A stretch of 64,000 bases of DNA. It comes from Cryptomeria japonica (lineage: Eukaryota > Streptophyta > Pinopsida > Cupressales > Cupressaceae). The first letter of the stretch is position 1. Every line of letters begins with the position of its first letter. Below are positions 46,948-58,696 of the stretch, in pieces. The stretch covers positions 567,133,152 to 567,197,151 of the forward strand of contig NC_081410.1 in assembly GCF_030272615.1 (NCBI RefSeq). The letters run 5' to 3'. The translations under genes were made by a program, and so were the position numbers. The notes under the pieces were generated by a model. That model was not told the origin of the DNA. It ran no database searches and saw only the letters and a list, made by a program, of their open reading frames with translations.

Positions 46948-49195
46948 CTTTAAAGCCTCAAGAGGTCTCAGGCAAGGGGACCCCCTATCTCCAGTGATCG
47001 TTATCATCATGGCGGAATGTTTGGGGAGATGTATTGGAAAGCTGGTTGAGAAAAAAGTGTTTTGTGGTTTGAAACGTTCTTCGACAGATCAAATATGCTC
47101 TCATCGACAGTTTGATGATGATTCTATAATAATGGCAAAAGCCACTGTGAAGGATGCTAGAAGACTAAAAAAAGCTTTGGATATCTATGGAGAGGCTACT
47201 GGTCATCTTATAAACTAGTCTAAAAGCTTTGTTTATTTTATCAACACCCCGGAGAGAAGGAGGATTAAAATTAGTAACATTCTGGGTGGCCAAATTGGTA
47301 GCTTGCCTGCCTCCTATTTGGGGCTCCCTTTAGGTCAGGATCCTTCGGATACCTTTTGGGGAGCCTTGGTGGATAAATTCCATAAAAATTTGTCTGGATG
47401 GAAGGGAGCTCTACTTAGTCAAGCTGGTAAGGTTCAAATGCTAAAAATCACTCTCCAAAGTATCCCTCTCTATGCCATCAGTCTGTTCAGGATTCCTACT
47501 AAATATGCTGAGGCCATTGAAAATATACAGAGATCCTTTTTATGGACAGGGGTTGAGGATAAGAAGAGAATGAACTTAATAGCTTGGGAGAAGGTCTGTA
47601 AGCCTAGGAATAAAGGCAGTCTGGGCCTTAGAAGAATAAGAGACATAAATGAATACCTTATGGCTAAGCAGATTTGGAGAGCATATAGAAATCAAGGAGA
47701 GTGGAAAAAAATATGGGACAACAAATATAAAAGCCAATGTCCAAATCTTCAAAGTTTCCTCAAAGCGGAGATTATCCCAATTGGATCCAATATTTGGAAA
47801 AATATCTCTAGGACTAGAGACTTAATTATCAAAGGTACAAAATGGAAGTTGGGGAAAGGGAATCTTATTCAGTTCTGGGAGGATCCTTGGCTTATGGAGA
47901 CCCCTTTAAATGAAAACCTTGAGTGGAACAGATATCAAAACCAATGCAAGGAAAGATTTGGAACCAAGGTGGAGGATTATTGGAAAGATGGACAGTGGAA
48001 AGACTTATCTCAAGTGGATCAGTCTTTGGGTAGTTTGAACAAAGTCATGAACTCAATGGTGAGGATTGAAGAAGAAGACCAGTTAATTTGGAAACTCACT
48101 GCTAGTGGTACTTTTACTGTGGCATCTCTTTATCATCAACAATACAACAACATGGAAAGTCCTTGCTAGGCTAAAGCATGGATGAAAGGCCTTACCCCCA
48201 AGATCAACATTTTCTTTTGGATAGCCCTCCAAGACAAAATTCTAACAACAAAGAATATAAGAAAAAGAGGTATCAGTATACCAAGTTTCTGTACACTTTG
48301 TAAGCAAAATGAGGAGACAATAAATCATATGCTCTTTCATTGTCCCTTCTCAGCTGATGTTTGGGGAAGTTGTCTGGATCAATTCAATATCATTTGGAGC
48401 TTCCCCAACTCGATTTAGGAGATCTTCAAGTCATGGCATCATCCTTCAAAAAATAGAACTACTGCCTTGCTATGGAGAATTGCTTTACCACACATGTGTT
48501 GGGGTATATGGAAAGAGAGAAATGATAGGATTTTCAGAGAAAAGTACACTAAGGCTAACATTGTGTTTGAAAAAATAAGAAGAAGCATAGTGGAAAATAT
48601 GAATATTATAGGTGGTATTGATAATCCTAACACTAAGGAGGATCAATTTGTCTATAAAAAATGGAGATTAAAATCTCAAGAAAGTATCCAGAGTAACCCT
48701 AGAGAGGGAGTGATATGGATCAACCCACCTAGGGGATGGATGAAAATCAATTTTGATGGGGCCTCTAAGGGAAACCCGGGGGTTGCAGGATGTGGAGTGG
48801 TCCTAAGGGATGAATGGGGAATATGTAAAATCATAAAATGTATTCCTATAGGAAAATAGACCAACCATGTTGCCAAAGCCATGGCGGCTTATCATGGGAT
48901 CATCCTTGCCAAAGAAGCCAAATGCACTAAAGTTTGGTGTGAAGGAGACTCCTTAAACATTATCAATTGTTTAAATATGAAATTCCTGCCATCATGGTCG
49001 ATTAGTAATGCTATTAAAGAAACAAGGAAAATCAGTGAAGAGTTTGAAATGTGTGTTTTTACACATGTTTATAGGGAGGCCAACTCATGTGTTGATTGGG
49101 CAGCCAACCTAGCTTGCCAATCGGAAAACATCATCACTAATTATGGTGAAAAGGAGATTGCAAGTGAAATGAAATCCTTACTCAATCAAGACTGA
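46948..49195 (+). pseudogene. LINE ORF2: RT, zf-RVT and RNase H
   Basis: One reading frame of about 750 codons with no frameshift, interrupted by four stops that are all TAG (47216, 48167, 48416, 48857). RT: ASRGLRQGDPLSP and QFDDDSIIM, the latter in place of the usual (F/Y)ADD. ASYLGLPLG and GWKGALLSQAGK follow. The zf-RVT region has FFWIALQDKILTT and CTLCKQNEETINHMLFHCPF. The RNase H is the plant type: INFDGASKGNPGVAGCGVVL, AAYHGIILAKEAK and VYREANSCVDWAANLA. At three of the four TAGs, relatives usually have Trp, so TGG to TAG is likely. Confidence 0.92.
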
Positions 49196-49410
49196 AGCTA
49201 TACAAGGCAACGTGGTACTTTTAATCATTATTTCTAATGACCTTTTCACCTATTTCGATACAGGGCTTGTTTCAAGATAATGAGCTATTAAATAGGTGTC
49301 ATATCATCATTATTTAGCATGGATTATGGGCACTCTTACAAAATAACCACAAAAACCAGAGGAAAAGTTATCAAAACAAGAGAAGGCATTATAAGGAAGG
49401 TGCTGGAAAA

Positions 49411-51025
49411 ATGGGAGGAAACAACAAGAGATTTGAAACTGCTTCATGTGTTGAATGGACAAAGAACGAAGAAGTATGGAGTATCCTTCAGCAAGGGGGG
49501 CTCAATGTTTTCATGGAACGACTGAATGGGAAGGACCCCACAATTACCAGTTACTTCATTAAGAACTGGAAAAATGGAAAAGTTCTGATTGGATCACATA
49601 TGATGAATGTAGACAAAGAAGTTATCGCTAAGGCCACGGGGATGACTACCAAGGGTATGAAATTTTACAGGGACAGAGGGATATCAAATAAGGTTGTAGA
49701 CAAGTTTCCTATTACGGATGGTGAGAGAAGAAAGATGATCAAAATTGACAATTCCTACCACTCCCCAAAGAGAATTTTCAAGCCATGGAGGTTTGTCTTA
49801 TTTGCCTCTATTGAATATATTACCTTAGACAGCAGGTTTACCAGGGCTCATGGGCATCACTTCGTCCTTCTTAACCATTTTTGTCATGGTGAAAGGGTTA
49901 GCCTTCCCTATTACCTGGCCTGTTCAATGGATCATACTATAAAGGAGATCCAGAAGGACCCTAAAGGCGATCATGCCCTCCACCAGGGGCTCATGGTCCT
50001 GGTTTACAAAATGCTAAAGGGGAAGTGCATTGAAAATCCTATTAAAGGAAAAAATGCCAGAGATGAGACTAGGAAAAGTAACGATAGTGGTTTCAACTTT
50101 GATTCTAAGACTAAGGGAGAGTCGGAAGAAACTAGCAAAAAAGGGAGGATTAGGGCTAAGAAGAGGAGGATTATTGCAGAATCGGAAATGTCGGACTCTG
50201 AAACTAATTCCCTTGAGGAAAAACCTGTTAAAAAGAGGAAAGGGAAAACCTCTTGAAAGAAGGCTCAGAAAAAAGAACACTAAAAAGGGTAGCAATTCTG
50301 ATCTCAATTATGTTCTGGTTGAGTCTGAGGAGGAGGATGATGATAATAAGAGGATTGATAGTCAGGACAAAGAAGGGGAGGGTAACCCGGTTAAGGATAA
50401 TTTGGAAACTGTGGAGATCCTGAATACCACTAGACTGCATAATGAGGAAAAAGGGGGTCAAAGTGATAGTGGTGACAAAGATACCATTAAGGCCTTCTGT
50501 GAGACCATCACTACTCTGGTGAAGGATATTAATAGCTTGAAAACAGATACACAGGCCATAGCAAAAATTACAGTTGGTGACAAGCCCTTGGCGAAGCATG
50601 TTAAAGAGTTAGTGGCCATTCTGCATAATGCGCAAGCTATTGAATGTATGGTTGGAAAAATATTAGCCACAGAGAAAAAGGTCAATGAGATGGGAGATAG
50701 AAAGGAAATGGACAACAAACTGAAAGATTTTGGCAGCAGGATTGACAAGCTAGAGCACAATGTCAAGCAGATTGCTGATCAAAATTTCCAAATTCTTAAA
50801 TCTTCGGTGGACAACATGAACATCTTTATCAACAGGTATGAGAACAATGCAAAGAAGGAAGGTGATAAAGAGCAGGTGAACAAGAAGGGTCGTGAAAGGA
50901 GAACCAGAGCCAACACAAAGAATAAGGTCGACATCGAAGGTCGTGAGCTAGAGGATATGAAGACCTTGACAAACAACATGAAACAAAAGGTTGTTCACGC
51001 TGAGGAGATCCTGAATAGTATTTAG
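49411..51025 (+). pseudogene. Extra LINE ORF downstream of RNase H, one frameshift
   Basis: Frame 1 (49411-50256) starts MGGNNKRFETASCVEW and contains FMERLNGKDPTITSYFIKNW, then DKEVIAKATGMTTKGMKF, and a basic end (KKGRIRAKKRRI, KPVKKRKGK). The sequence continues in a second frame to 51025 with an acidic patch (VESEEEDDDNK) and a long coiled-coil-like part (NKLKDFGSRIDKLEHNVKQI). The frames join near 50240-50250. Together they would make about 535 residues. The first part resembles a domain I associate with uncharacterised plant transposon ORFs; no catalytic motif is visible. It lies inside the LINE, before its 3' end and target-site duplication, so it belongs to the element. Confidence 0.75.
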
Positions 51026-52024
51026 TTCTAGTTGTTGTCCTTGGTTCTGTCTCTTTGCTGTCTTTTGCATTCCTGTTGCTGTCTGTTCCGAGTTTTATGT
51101 AATTAGGTTATGATGTTTTAAGTTGGGCCCATCCAGTGGGTTCATTTTGACTTTTTGAAGTGATCAGGCACTTTTTTATGCTTTTCTATTCTCCTGGCTT
51201 GTAAAAGGTTCGGGTACCTTTCAAATACCTGTTTTTACTTAATCAAAACCCTTGAATGGTAAAATGGTGGGTCAATAATATTTTTATAATATGAAAGCGT
51301 TCATTTATTTTTATTTTCCATCATTATAATTCAGAAATAAATAAGACTCCTCACCATATTTAATTTGATATTGAAGTGACAAAGCTTGTTCTATTGCTGT
51401 AGAGAAAAGAAGCAAAGATATATGACGATTTTAACATTGTTTCTTTAAATTAATTATTTACTAAATTTAAACAATAAATATAAAAATAACAAAGATTTGA
51501 TCATTATTTAACATCTAATAACAAGAGACGCAATGCATCAAGTTCTTGTCGAATGAATAATTCTTTGGATTAGTCACAAAGTTTTGAAAACAATATTAGA
51601 ATAATTACTTTGGAAAAGTATAACTAGCTTCTAATTTTATTCATGGATCATCATTTGAAAGTATTGTGGCAAGACACCCTAAGAATTATACCATAAAAAA
51701 AATTTTAATGTGATTATTAAATTTAATAGTTAATTATATTTATTTATATATAAGAAAAATTATTACAAATTAGAAAATATAACAAAATTATTTCTGAAAA
51801 AAAATAAAGTGTTTTTTTCATTAAAGTTTATTATAGAAAATAAGTGTCAAAATAAAAAAGGGGTTACAATAAAATATACTAATAAGTCTCATTTAGATAT
51901 TATGTAAGGTAAATGAAAGATTTAATAACAACAATTTCTATAATATTATTATTTTTATTTGATTATTACCTAAACACTTTAGTTCAAATTGATTCCTAAC
52001 TGCATAGAAATACTTAAGAATGAA

Positions 52025-52076
52025 TGACATGGATCATCTTTAAGGCTACATGACATGGATCATCTTTAAGGCTACC
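52025..52076. repeat. 26-bp tandem duplication
   Basis: TGACATGGATCATCTTTAAG plus GCTACA occurs twice in a row with one difference, in the last base of the unit. Confidence 0.95.
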
Positions 52077-52351
52077 TAAATTAGTAAATTGCAAGTCAAA
52101 GCTACCAGAAACATAGCAAATCATAATAAATTTTTATTCAGCTAAAATCTCAAAAAATAAATTAATGATAGAGGATTAAAAGGGAAAGAAGAGAGAGTCT
52201 TTTGTGTTTTTATACCTCAAGAGTGAATGAAATAGAAAGTTCAATGTTTAAGAGCTATGTAAAGGAGATACAAGGAACTGAGGAAGTGGTGTTCATTTAA
52301 GATACATAGGTTTATGTACTCATTAATTAGTCATAATATACCACGTAATTG

Positions 52352-52407
52352 TCTTTTTAAATAAAATATTACAACAATATCTTTTTAAATAAAATATTGC
52401 AACAACA
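52352..52407. repeat. 28-bp tandem duplication
   Basis: TCTTTTTAAATAAAATATT(A/G)C followed by AACAA(T/C)A occurs twice in a row with two differences. Confidence 0.95.
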
Positions 52408-53981
52408 ATATCTACAATTTAATAATTATGTAAATTTAAAAAAAAAAAAATTAAAAAAAAATGTTGAGCTAAATTGTAAAACAATTTAAACAATATCTAT
52501 AAAAAAATTTAACTAAATTATTGCATGAACCTGCTATTACACTGCCATAAATTATTAATTGCTAATTTTGAACAACTTTAAATGTGAGGTGGGATAAAAA
52601 TGCTCACACCAGAGAAAAACTACAAGAGGACTATGTCCATTACAAAAAATGGGCTACTTTGATATACATGCTATTGGATGAGATCAAAAGGTACCTACTT
52701 TTAAATTGTCTTCTATACTATTATATTGTAATGGAAATCTAGGAAAAAAATTTAATAGTTGAACATGATCTAATAATTGTTAATAGTATTTATCTATTTA
52801 ATGTCTAATATTAAGACTTGTCAAGCCACATGAAATTTTGAGAATGACAAAGTTAGGTACTCAACTACTTAATGTCTCACTAATAATTTATCACCAATTT
52901 TATTTTTATTAACATGAGATTTATCCTGCTTTGAAATAATAGTTGTCCAAAAATTATTAAAAATACAATAACTTTTTGACTTCTTAAAAACAACTTAAAT
53001 ATAAAAAAATCATTTTTTATTATTTAACTCCATAATGGAATAACATTATCAGATACTCTAATAACAAATGAGAAAGTATAGAACAAAAAGTATAAAACCT
53101 AAATTTTAAAACATAGAGGAAATTTTGATTTAACTCCAGTTTATTCCAGTTTACACTGACCAAATCTCTCATTGTAGGTTTAGTTTCATAGTGCTCAATA
53201 GATTTAATGGAAGTTAGTTCAAGTTAATTCAAGCAAGATTCTTGGTTGGATCTTGAATCCAGATGGTATAGATTCCATCTGGAAGAGGCTACTCACTGGA
53301 AAGAAGTACATTGAGTGTCTGGTGTTCTCAAAACTAATGATCTTCAAATCCCTATATTCTATATGGTATCAAATCCCAACTTTCTACCAAGTAAAGAAAA
53401 AAGTATTAAAAATTAACCACCCATAGGGGTCTTGATGTAAATGAATGTGCAGTATTCATCAACTCAAACCGAAATTCTAAGTTGTGTTATTAATGTTGTT
53501 GGATGCCACAATCTTATTAGGTAGAATATATTACAAAGACTAGGTGATGGCATTCTTCAAAACTTTGAAGGTAAGTATAGACTTCTTGACATTTGTAAAA
53601 ATTTCTATGCTTAAACATCTACTTGTTTGATTTTTTTTTAAATATTAAATAAATAATGTTTTAGAAAGGCTAAAAGTTAGTTGACATAAAAGATATCTAA
53701 TAAATGACTCTGAGAGTGGGATTGAAACTCCCAATGCAAATTTAAGTTTTAACTTCCTTTTTTTGGCTATGAATTTTCGGATAAAAACAACAGCGACCCT
53801 ATGAAACGTGGTTGTAAAATGCTGCAAGCAGTAAATTGTGGACAATATAGAAGAGTCCACATACCAGGTATATATGGCTGTCGTGGCCAAATACATAAAC
53901 TCTATCGCGACGAAGTATTACCTACGAAGTTGTAAATCATCCTCCGTAGAAATTGGTAGACATTAAGCGTTTTTTTCCTAA

Positions 53982-54263
53982 TTGAAGATGAAATCTGAGC
54001 AAGAGGTGGATGAAAACGCTGAGGTTGGAGAGACTGTGGTACCTGGAGGCACACAAGGCAAAAGCTTGAATGCTTATGAACTCTTGCAGAAGGTTATTTC
54101 ATATTTGTCCTGTCATTCTATTTCCAATATAATGTCTCATAGATTGAGGTTTTCCCCTGTTAGGTTGGACTTTACAACAATCCTTAAGCGGATTTTTTAC
54201 CATGATTTTGAGGAAAAGGTTTTGACTAAGGAAACATTTTATGAGGCGAAGGAGTTTCGGTGA
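53982..54263 (+). CDS. Possible short gene or exon, unrecognised
   Basis: A 93-codon ORF with an acidic start (KMKSEQEVDENAEVGETVVP). The first 35 codons look more gene-like than the rest. AAG|GTTATTT near 54090 could be a splice donor, in which case only the N-terminus is coding here. No domain was recognised, and no downstream exon could be identified. It may be a gene fragment or chance. Confidence 0.2.
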   Translation: MKMKSEQEVDENAEVGETVVPGGTQGKSLNAYELLQKVISYLSCHSISNIMSHRLRFSPVRLDFTTILKRIFYHDFEEKVLTKETFYEAKEFR

Positions 54264-54480
54264 AATTTGGTGCTTCGGATACAGATTTTTGCAGCAAACA
54301 AATTTGTGAGGCATATATGTGCAGTAGAATTGGCTGTGTCCGAATTTGTGAAAGGAATTGCCAATGATTTCATTTAACTACTGTATAGATAAATTTTATG
54401 AACTTCCTAATTGTCATTGTAAGTGTTTTATGATTTTTGAAAGCTTGGCTATATATCTTGCAATTTTGAAGGGGGTTTCT

Positions 54481-54534
54481 CATTTATGATATTGAATGGG
54501 TATTTGTCATTTATAATATTGAATGGGTATGGGT
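54481..54534. repeat. 27-bp tandem duplication
   Basis: CATTTAT(G/A)ATATTGAATGGG followed by TAT(T/G)(T/G)GT occurs twice in a row with three differences. Confidence 0.92.
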
Positions 54535-55241
54535 CAGCTTTTTTTTTTTTTTTAATGATTCCTTGTATAATATCCTCGACTTTGTTCTAGGGCTTAAGCT
54601 AAAATTTCAGTGACCATACATGCATTCCAAAACAGATAGAGCCAGCACATCCAAAAAGAGGGAAATGTTTTGTAATTTATTACAACAACTAATCCTGCAA
54701 TATTCCAAAATATTGCAGAGAAAGCTATCTGAAAATGAAATGAAAAAGCAAAATTGTGTGTAGCAATCTTCTAATTAAAAAAACATAAGTTACAAGAAAA
54801 AAAAAAAAAAAAAAATTTCACCTGAATTTTCCAGCAGCAAACCAGTCTATTCGGGTGAAATAGACTCATGTTCACCTACAAATACCATAGAATGGTAAAG
54901 TAACAACAAAAACAAATAAGATTGAATGGCAAACAAAGTTGGGCACCGCAATAATACGCATTCAATATGAATTAAATGGCAATTAATTTTTTGTAGACGT
55001 TGTCATATTGTACATTCATTTTGGTATTTATCTTGACTGCGCACAATACTGTGCATTTAATATTCAATGGAAATGAAATATTTGCTAAGACTTTTAAGAT
55101 AGCTTCAAACTATTTAATTTATTTAAAAAATCAAAAAATAAAATTTACAATGACTGTTTACTGGATAAGCCAATAGAAGAACAGAAAACTGATAATATTT
55201 AAATCACAAAAATATGTTTATAAATTTCAACTAGAGAAAAG

Positions 55242-55315
55242 ATTAGAAATATATTTAAATTGTTGAAACTGATTGGTCATTAGAAATATATTTAAATTGT
55301 TGAAACTGATTGGTA
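55242..55315. repeat. 37-bp tandem duplication
   Basis: ATTAGAAATATATTTAAATT plus GTTGAAACTGATTGGT(C/A) occurs twice in a row; only the last base differs. Confidence 0.95.
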
Positions 55316-55712
55316 AACAGAAACTAATAATAAATTGATTCAACGAATGCATAAATAACCTGCACTACTAAGTTGCATAAATATATCTTTTAAAAGCACC
55401 TTGCACTCGACACATTTTCTAAGAAAGAGAGAAATTATATGATAAAGTCATACATTTATTTACATTTTAATTAGAAACGAATAAGACTCCCAATCATCTT
55501 TAATTAAATATTTGCGCATTCATATTATTCCATAGATTGCTGCAAGGACCGCAAGCAAAGGTACATGGGAATTCGTGTTTATTTACACTGTTTGACTGAC
55601 AATAAATGAATGGCAGATTACTCCGATGGCGTAAGCAAATTATTCGCGATGTTTACACAACAAATTGAATAGCAATAAAAAAAACTGTAAACAGATATAT
55701 ATTAAATATCCG

Positions 55713-57536
55713 TTACAAGCCCGAAGCATAAGCGACTCCTGTAGCTGGAATCCATGAGGTCCCAGAGATTAATTGAGCAACTGTGAACTTGCCGGCTTCA
55801 GTGGCACTGCTGATCACATGAAACCCAGGCCAATTCACACGTTTTGACGTTCCTGCGCCCCCTCCGGTGTTGCTGTATTCCCCGTAGTATAACGTGCTCA
55901 GAGCGAAATTGCCGTCCCATTCCAACCAACCAGCAGGGTCTATGTGATCGCCCAGAGTGGATTGAACAAATACAGTGCGAGAGTATTCCCTCCACGGCCT
56001 CCCCAGGTATGTCTTGATGGACCCTTTCACAGTTTCGAGATCAGAAGACGCTGACACTATACAATTCTGGACGGAAATTCCGGTGTTTTCATTAGGATCC
56101 GTTCTTGCCTGGGCAGTAATTGTGTTGATCTGGTTGCTCATGGGACGTCGGGCGATGATATTGCTGTCCTGGATGACAACCGCAGCGTTGCCGAAGATGA
56201 AATCCACGGTGCCGTAGATATCAACTTCGCGGTAGAATTGGCGGAGGGAGTAGACATACAAAGTGTCTTGGTAACCTTTGATGCTGCACCGGTACACGGC
56301 CCACTGGTCAGACCCCACTCGAAGTGCCACCGCCTGGTGCTTCTCCGCCCCTGCCGTGTTCTCGAACGTTATATCTCTTGCCACGAATCCGCTGCCAGAA
56401 ACAGCTGCAAAAGCACGCACAAACACACAAATACAAAATCAATCACAAAATTCATTTGGGCAAATTCTAAATAACTATCTCCTGGTTTTGAAGTCTTACC
56501 GACAGTTGCAGTTTTGAAGGTAGTGACGCCGTCTTCGACGCTCTTGCTTCCAGTCACCATGGTTTTATCCTTGCCGTCTCCCAGCAACATCAAATTGGTT
56601 ATCTTGTTGGATATGTCGATGTTCTCCTTGTAAGTTCCCGCCTTAATGTAGATGATGTATCTCTTGCTGCTCTGCTCAGGCACAGCGTTGATTGCTTCGG
56701 CGATTGTTCGGTAATTGCCCGAACCATCTTGGGCTACCACTGAATTCGCTTGGCTAGCTGGGCTTGACGCCTGCAATAGCTTGCGGTCTCCCGCTGACAG
56801 CCATTCGGGAAATCCATCTTTACTCTCACGGCCACGGTGGGAATGGAAATCTCCCTTGTTTACAGATAGCAGGCGGCGGTTAATAATGGTCGTGGGAGGC
56901 AAAGTGGAGAGCCTGAACATGGAGAGCGAGTTGCTCACTAGCTCTGACAAATTTACGGCTCTGGACGACAGGATAGCCCTGATGGGATTGGTGGCACTCA
57001 AATTGAGATCACGAAATCCGTTCAAGCAGGTTTCCTGGTTTGTCAGAGCTGCACTCAGCCAAATGGGGGAGTCTGTGTGTAAGGAACCGTTGTTCGAGCA
57101 GACGTTGAGACGATCGATGGTATCTTCGAAGAGCTCAAAACAATCTTGCCAGGCCGCGCGCTCTCTTTCATTCATCACATTCTTTTGGAGAGTGAGGGCG
57201 AATTCGTGGGCTTCCTGAGCCCTTTGCAAGCTCACTTGGAAAGCGAAGTTAGTGAGATCGTTAAGCTTGGCGGTCTGATAAGCAGGATAGGAAGCCATGG
57301 ACGAGATACATCGCCCGGGATAACGGGCTTTTGCTACACGCCGAGTTGGCCACTTTGGACACCGTTCTCCAAGCATGACGATGATGATGAGCGTTGTCGT
57401 TTGAGCCCACAGAAGCACTGACTGCCACAAACACGAGTGCGGCCACAACGAGAATTGACGTCAGAGCAACTACCACGCCTCTGCTTTTCGAATTTTCTGC
57501 TTTCTCTTCATCAGCTCTGGCATAACAACTCTTCAT
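55713..57536 (-). CDS. Pectinesterase with PMEI pro-region, one intron, one frameshift
   Basis: Pectin methylesterase removes methyl esters from wall homogalacturonan. Exons are 57536-56500 and 56404-55713; the intron 56499-56405 (95 bp) has GT (GTAAGAC) and AG (TTTTGCAG). About 575 codons, normal for the PMEI-PME class. N-terminal signal anchor LTSILVVAALVFVAVSASVG, PMEI-like pro-region, processing motifs RRLL and RKLL, then the catalytic domain with GTYKEN, QAVALRVG, GYQDTLYV, VDFIFGNA and YLGRPWREY, so both catalytic Asp, the Gln residues and the Arg are present. Near 57333 one extra base shifts the frame between the anchor and the pro-region (SACSK to RYPGRC). Translation from a downstream ATG would lack the anchor. 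It is either a recent pseudogene, a null allele or a sequence error. Confidence 0.93.
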
Positions 57537-58379
57537 TTTGTTAAGCTAATGCTTCTGTTTTTTCACAGGCGAGGACAGAATTTGAATTGTAAGAAAGCAA
57601 GCTTAAAGCTTCCTGGGAGAAATGTAATGGATGGTTTGAATCTCCAATGTGCCAAGCGTCGCACTTTATAGAATGGGATTCCGTGACATAGTTGTAATCC
57701 ATCGAGAATTGGACAATCAGTATTGAAACGATCTGCCATGAAATTCTTATTCTCTGTTACGTAGCCAATTGCTTGTCGTTGATTTCCTTTTTCTCTTTTA
57801 CTTCAATCTAAACACTATTATTGTCAAATACAGCAGCTACGAGATCCATGTATTCGACAGAATCTCGTGCCGCATAAAATTAAGAGTAAGATTCAACGTT
57901 GATTTCTCATTGCGTTTGCACTGCATCATCGCCTACTTGGATTGAAAAAGCCCACAACAAGTTTGCAATATAGTTATATTCCATCAAGTAATTCGTACAA
58001 GACTCTCTGTAATCAAGTTGACCATAGAATAAGCATGTTAGCAGCCAGTTTAAAATCATGCTTTCCTTACACCATAATTTGCCCTAATTGTGTCATGGAA
58101 AGGCTTATCGATCAGAAAGTTCTTTTCTTAAACAGTTCTTTTCCTTATAAAGTTATTGGTCAGCCCACGACTGCGTATACAGTTTTTTTCGTCAGCATAA
58201 ATTAGGAAAGCAAAAATGTATTGAACACTATAGACGAAATTCCTTTGACAGATCACACTTCTGGATTCTGTTTACTTTTTCATCTCTATCGATTAGGTTG
58301 AATAGTATAGCGAAATTTTTTTGACTGCGTAAGAAACGCAAATTCTATTTGATCGCATTTCTTAAATATCTCTTCTTAT
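57537..58379 (-). promoter_or_regulatory. PME upstream region with TATA box
   Basis: CTATAAAG (minus strand) at 57664-57671 lies about 130 bp before the ATG at 57536, a plausible TATA box. It is conserved in the 12.2-kb copy (CTATAAAT). The rest of this region is the part duplicated at 6938-7340, 11668-12360 and 27855-28141. The mini LTR element inserted at 58380 cuts off whatever lay further upstream. Confidence 0.7.
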
Positions 58380-58634
58380 TCTTAAGATTAAAAGAGTAGA
58401 GAAGCGAAAACAAAACAACATAAAAGAAAACACACAACACAAGGTTTAACATGGTTCACCACTAAGTGCCTACATCCACCAGAAACGCAGGGAGAATTCT
58501 TATTAACTAATACCCAATACTATAATCATACATGACTGCACTTAGTCATTTATTGAGACATCTCAAATATGAAATGAAGAGTCTTCTGGGGAAGACAAAC
58601 AGACATGTGACTAGTGGGCTTCATATACCCAACA
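58380..58634 (-). repeat. 3' LTR of the mini-element
   Basis: Plus strand TCTTAAGATTAAAAGAG ... CATATACCCAACA. It differs from the other LTR at roughly one position in ten by eye, so the insertion is not recent. Confidence 0.9.
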
Positions 58635-58696
58635 ATCTCCCTCGTGAAGTCCAAACGGCACAACCTGTAACATTCCTTGCATCTCCATTCCAAGGC

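Larger units (their letters stand above)
46948..51246 (+). mobile_element. 5'-truncated L1-type LINE with 19-bp target-site duplication
   Basis: The perfect repeat AACCCTTGAATGGTAAAAT at 46929-46947 and 51247-51265 flanks the element. The 5' end begins inside the RT domain just before the GLRQGDPLSP motif, so ORF1, the endonuclease and the first RT motifs are missing, as is typical of incomplete target-primed reverse transcription. The 3' part holds the remaining RT, zf-RVT, RNase H, a further ORF and a short 3' UTR ending TTACTTAATCAAA rather than a long poly(A). Confidence 0.9.
51266..53981. other. AT-rich non-genic sequence
   Basis: No gene was recognised. The stretch contains two short tandem duplications, listed separately, and A/T homopolymers near 52440. 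A minus-strand ORF at 53896-53645 has no recognised similarity. Confidence 0.55.
54264..55712. other. AT-rich sequence downstream of the PME gene
   Basis: No gene was recognised. It includes T- and A-runs near 54540 and 54800 and two tandem duplications. The PME 3' UTR should lie in the part nearest 55712; AATATATATC-type sequence near 55690 offers no clear poly(A) signal. Confidence 0.5.

Noticed and set aside
47216-48859. TAG read as Trp (recoding) in the LINE
   Set aside because: Simple TGG-to-TAG decay in a dead nuclear copy explains it; the same change is seen once in the Copia at the window end.
56238-57421. Plus-strand ORFs opposite the pectinesterase
   Set aside because: Antisense readings of a GC-richer coding region; the minus strand carries all PME motifs.
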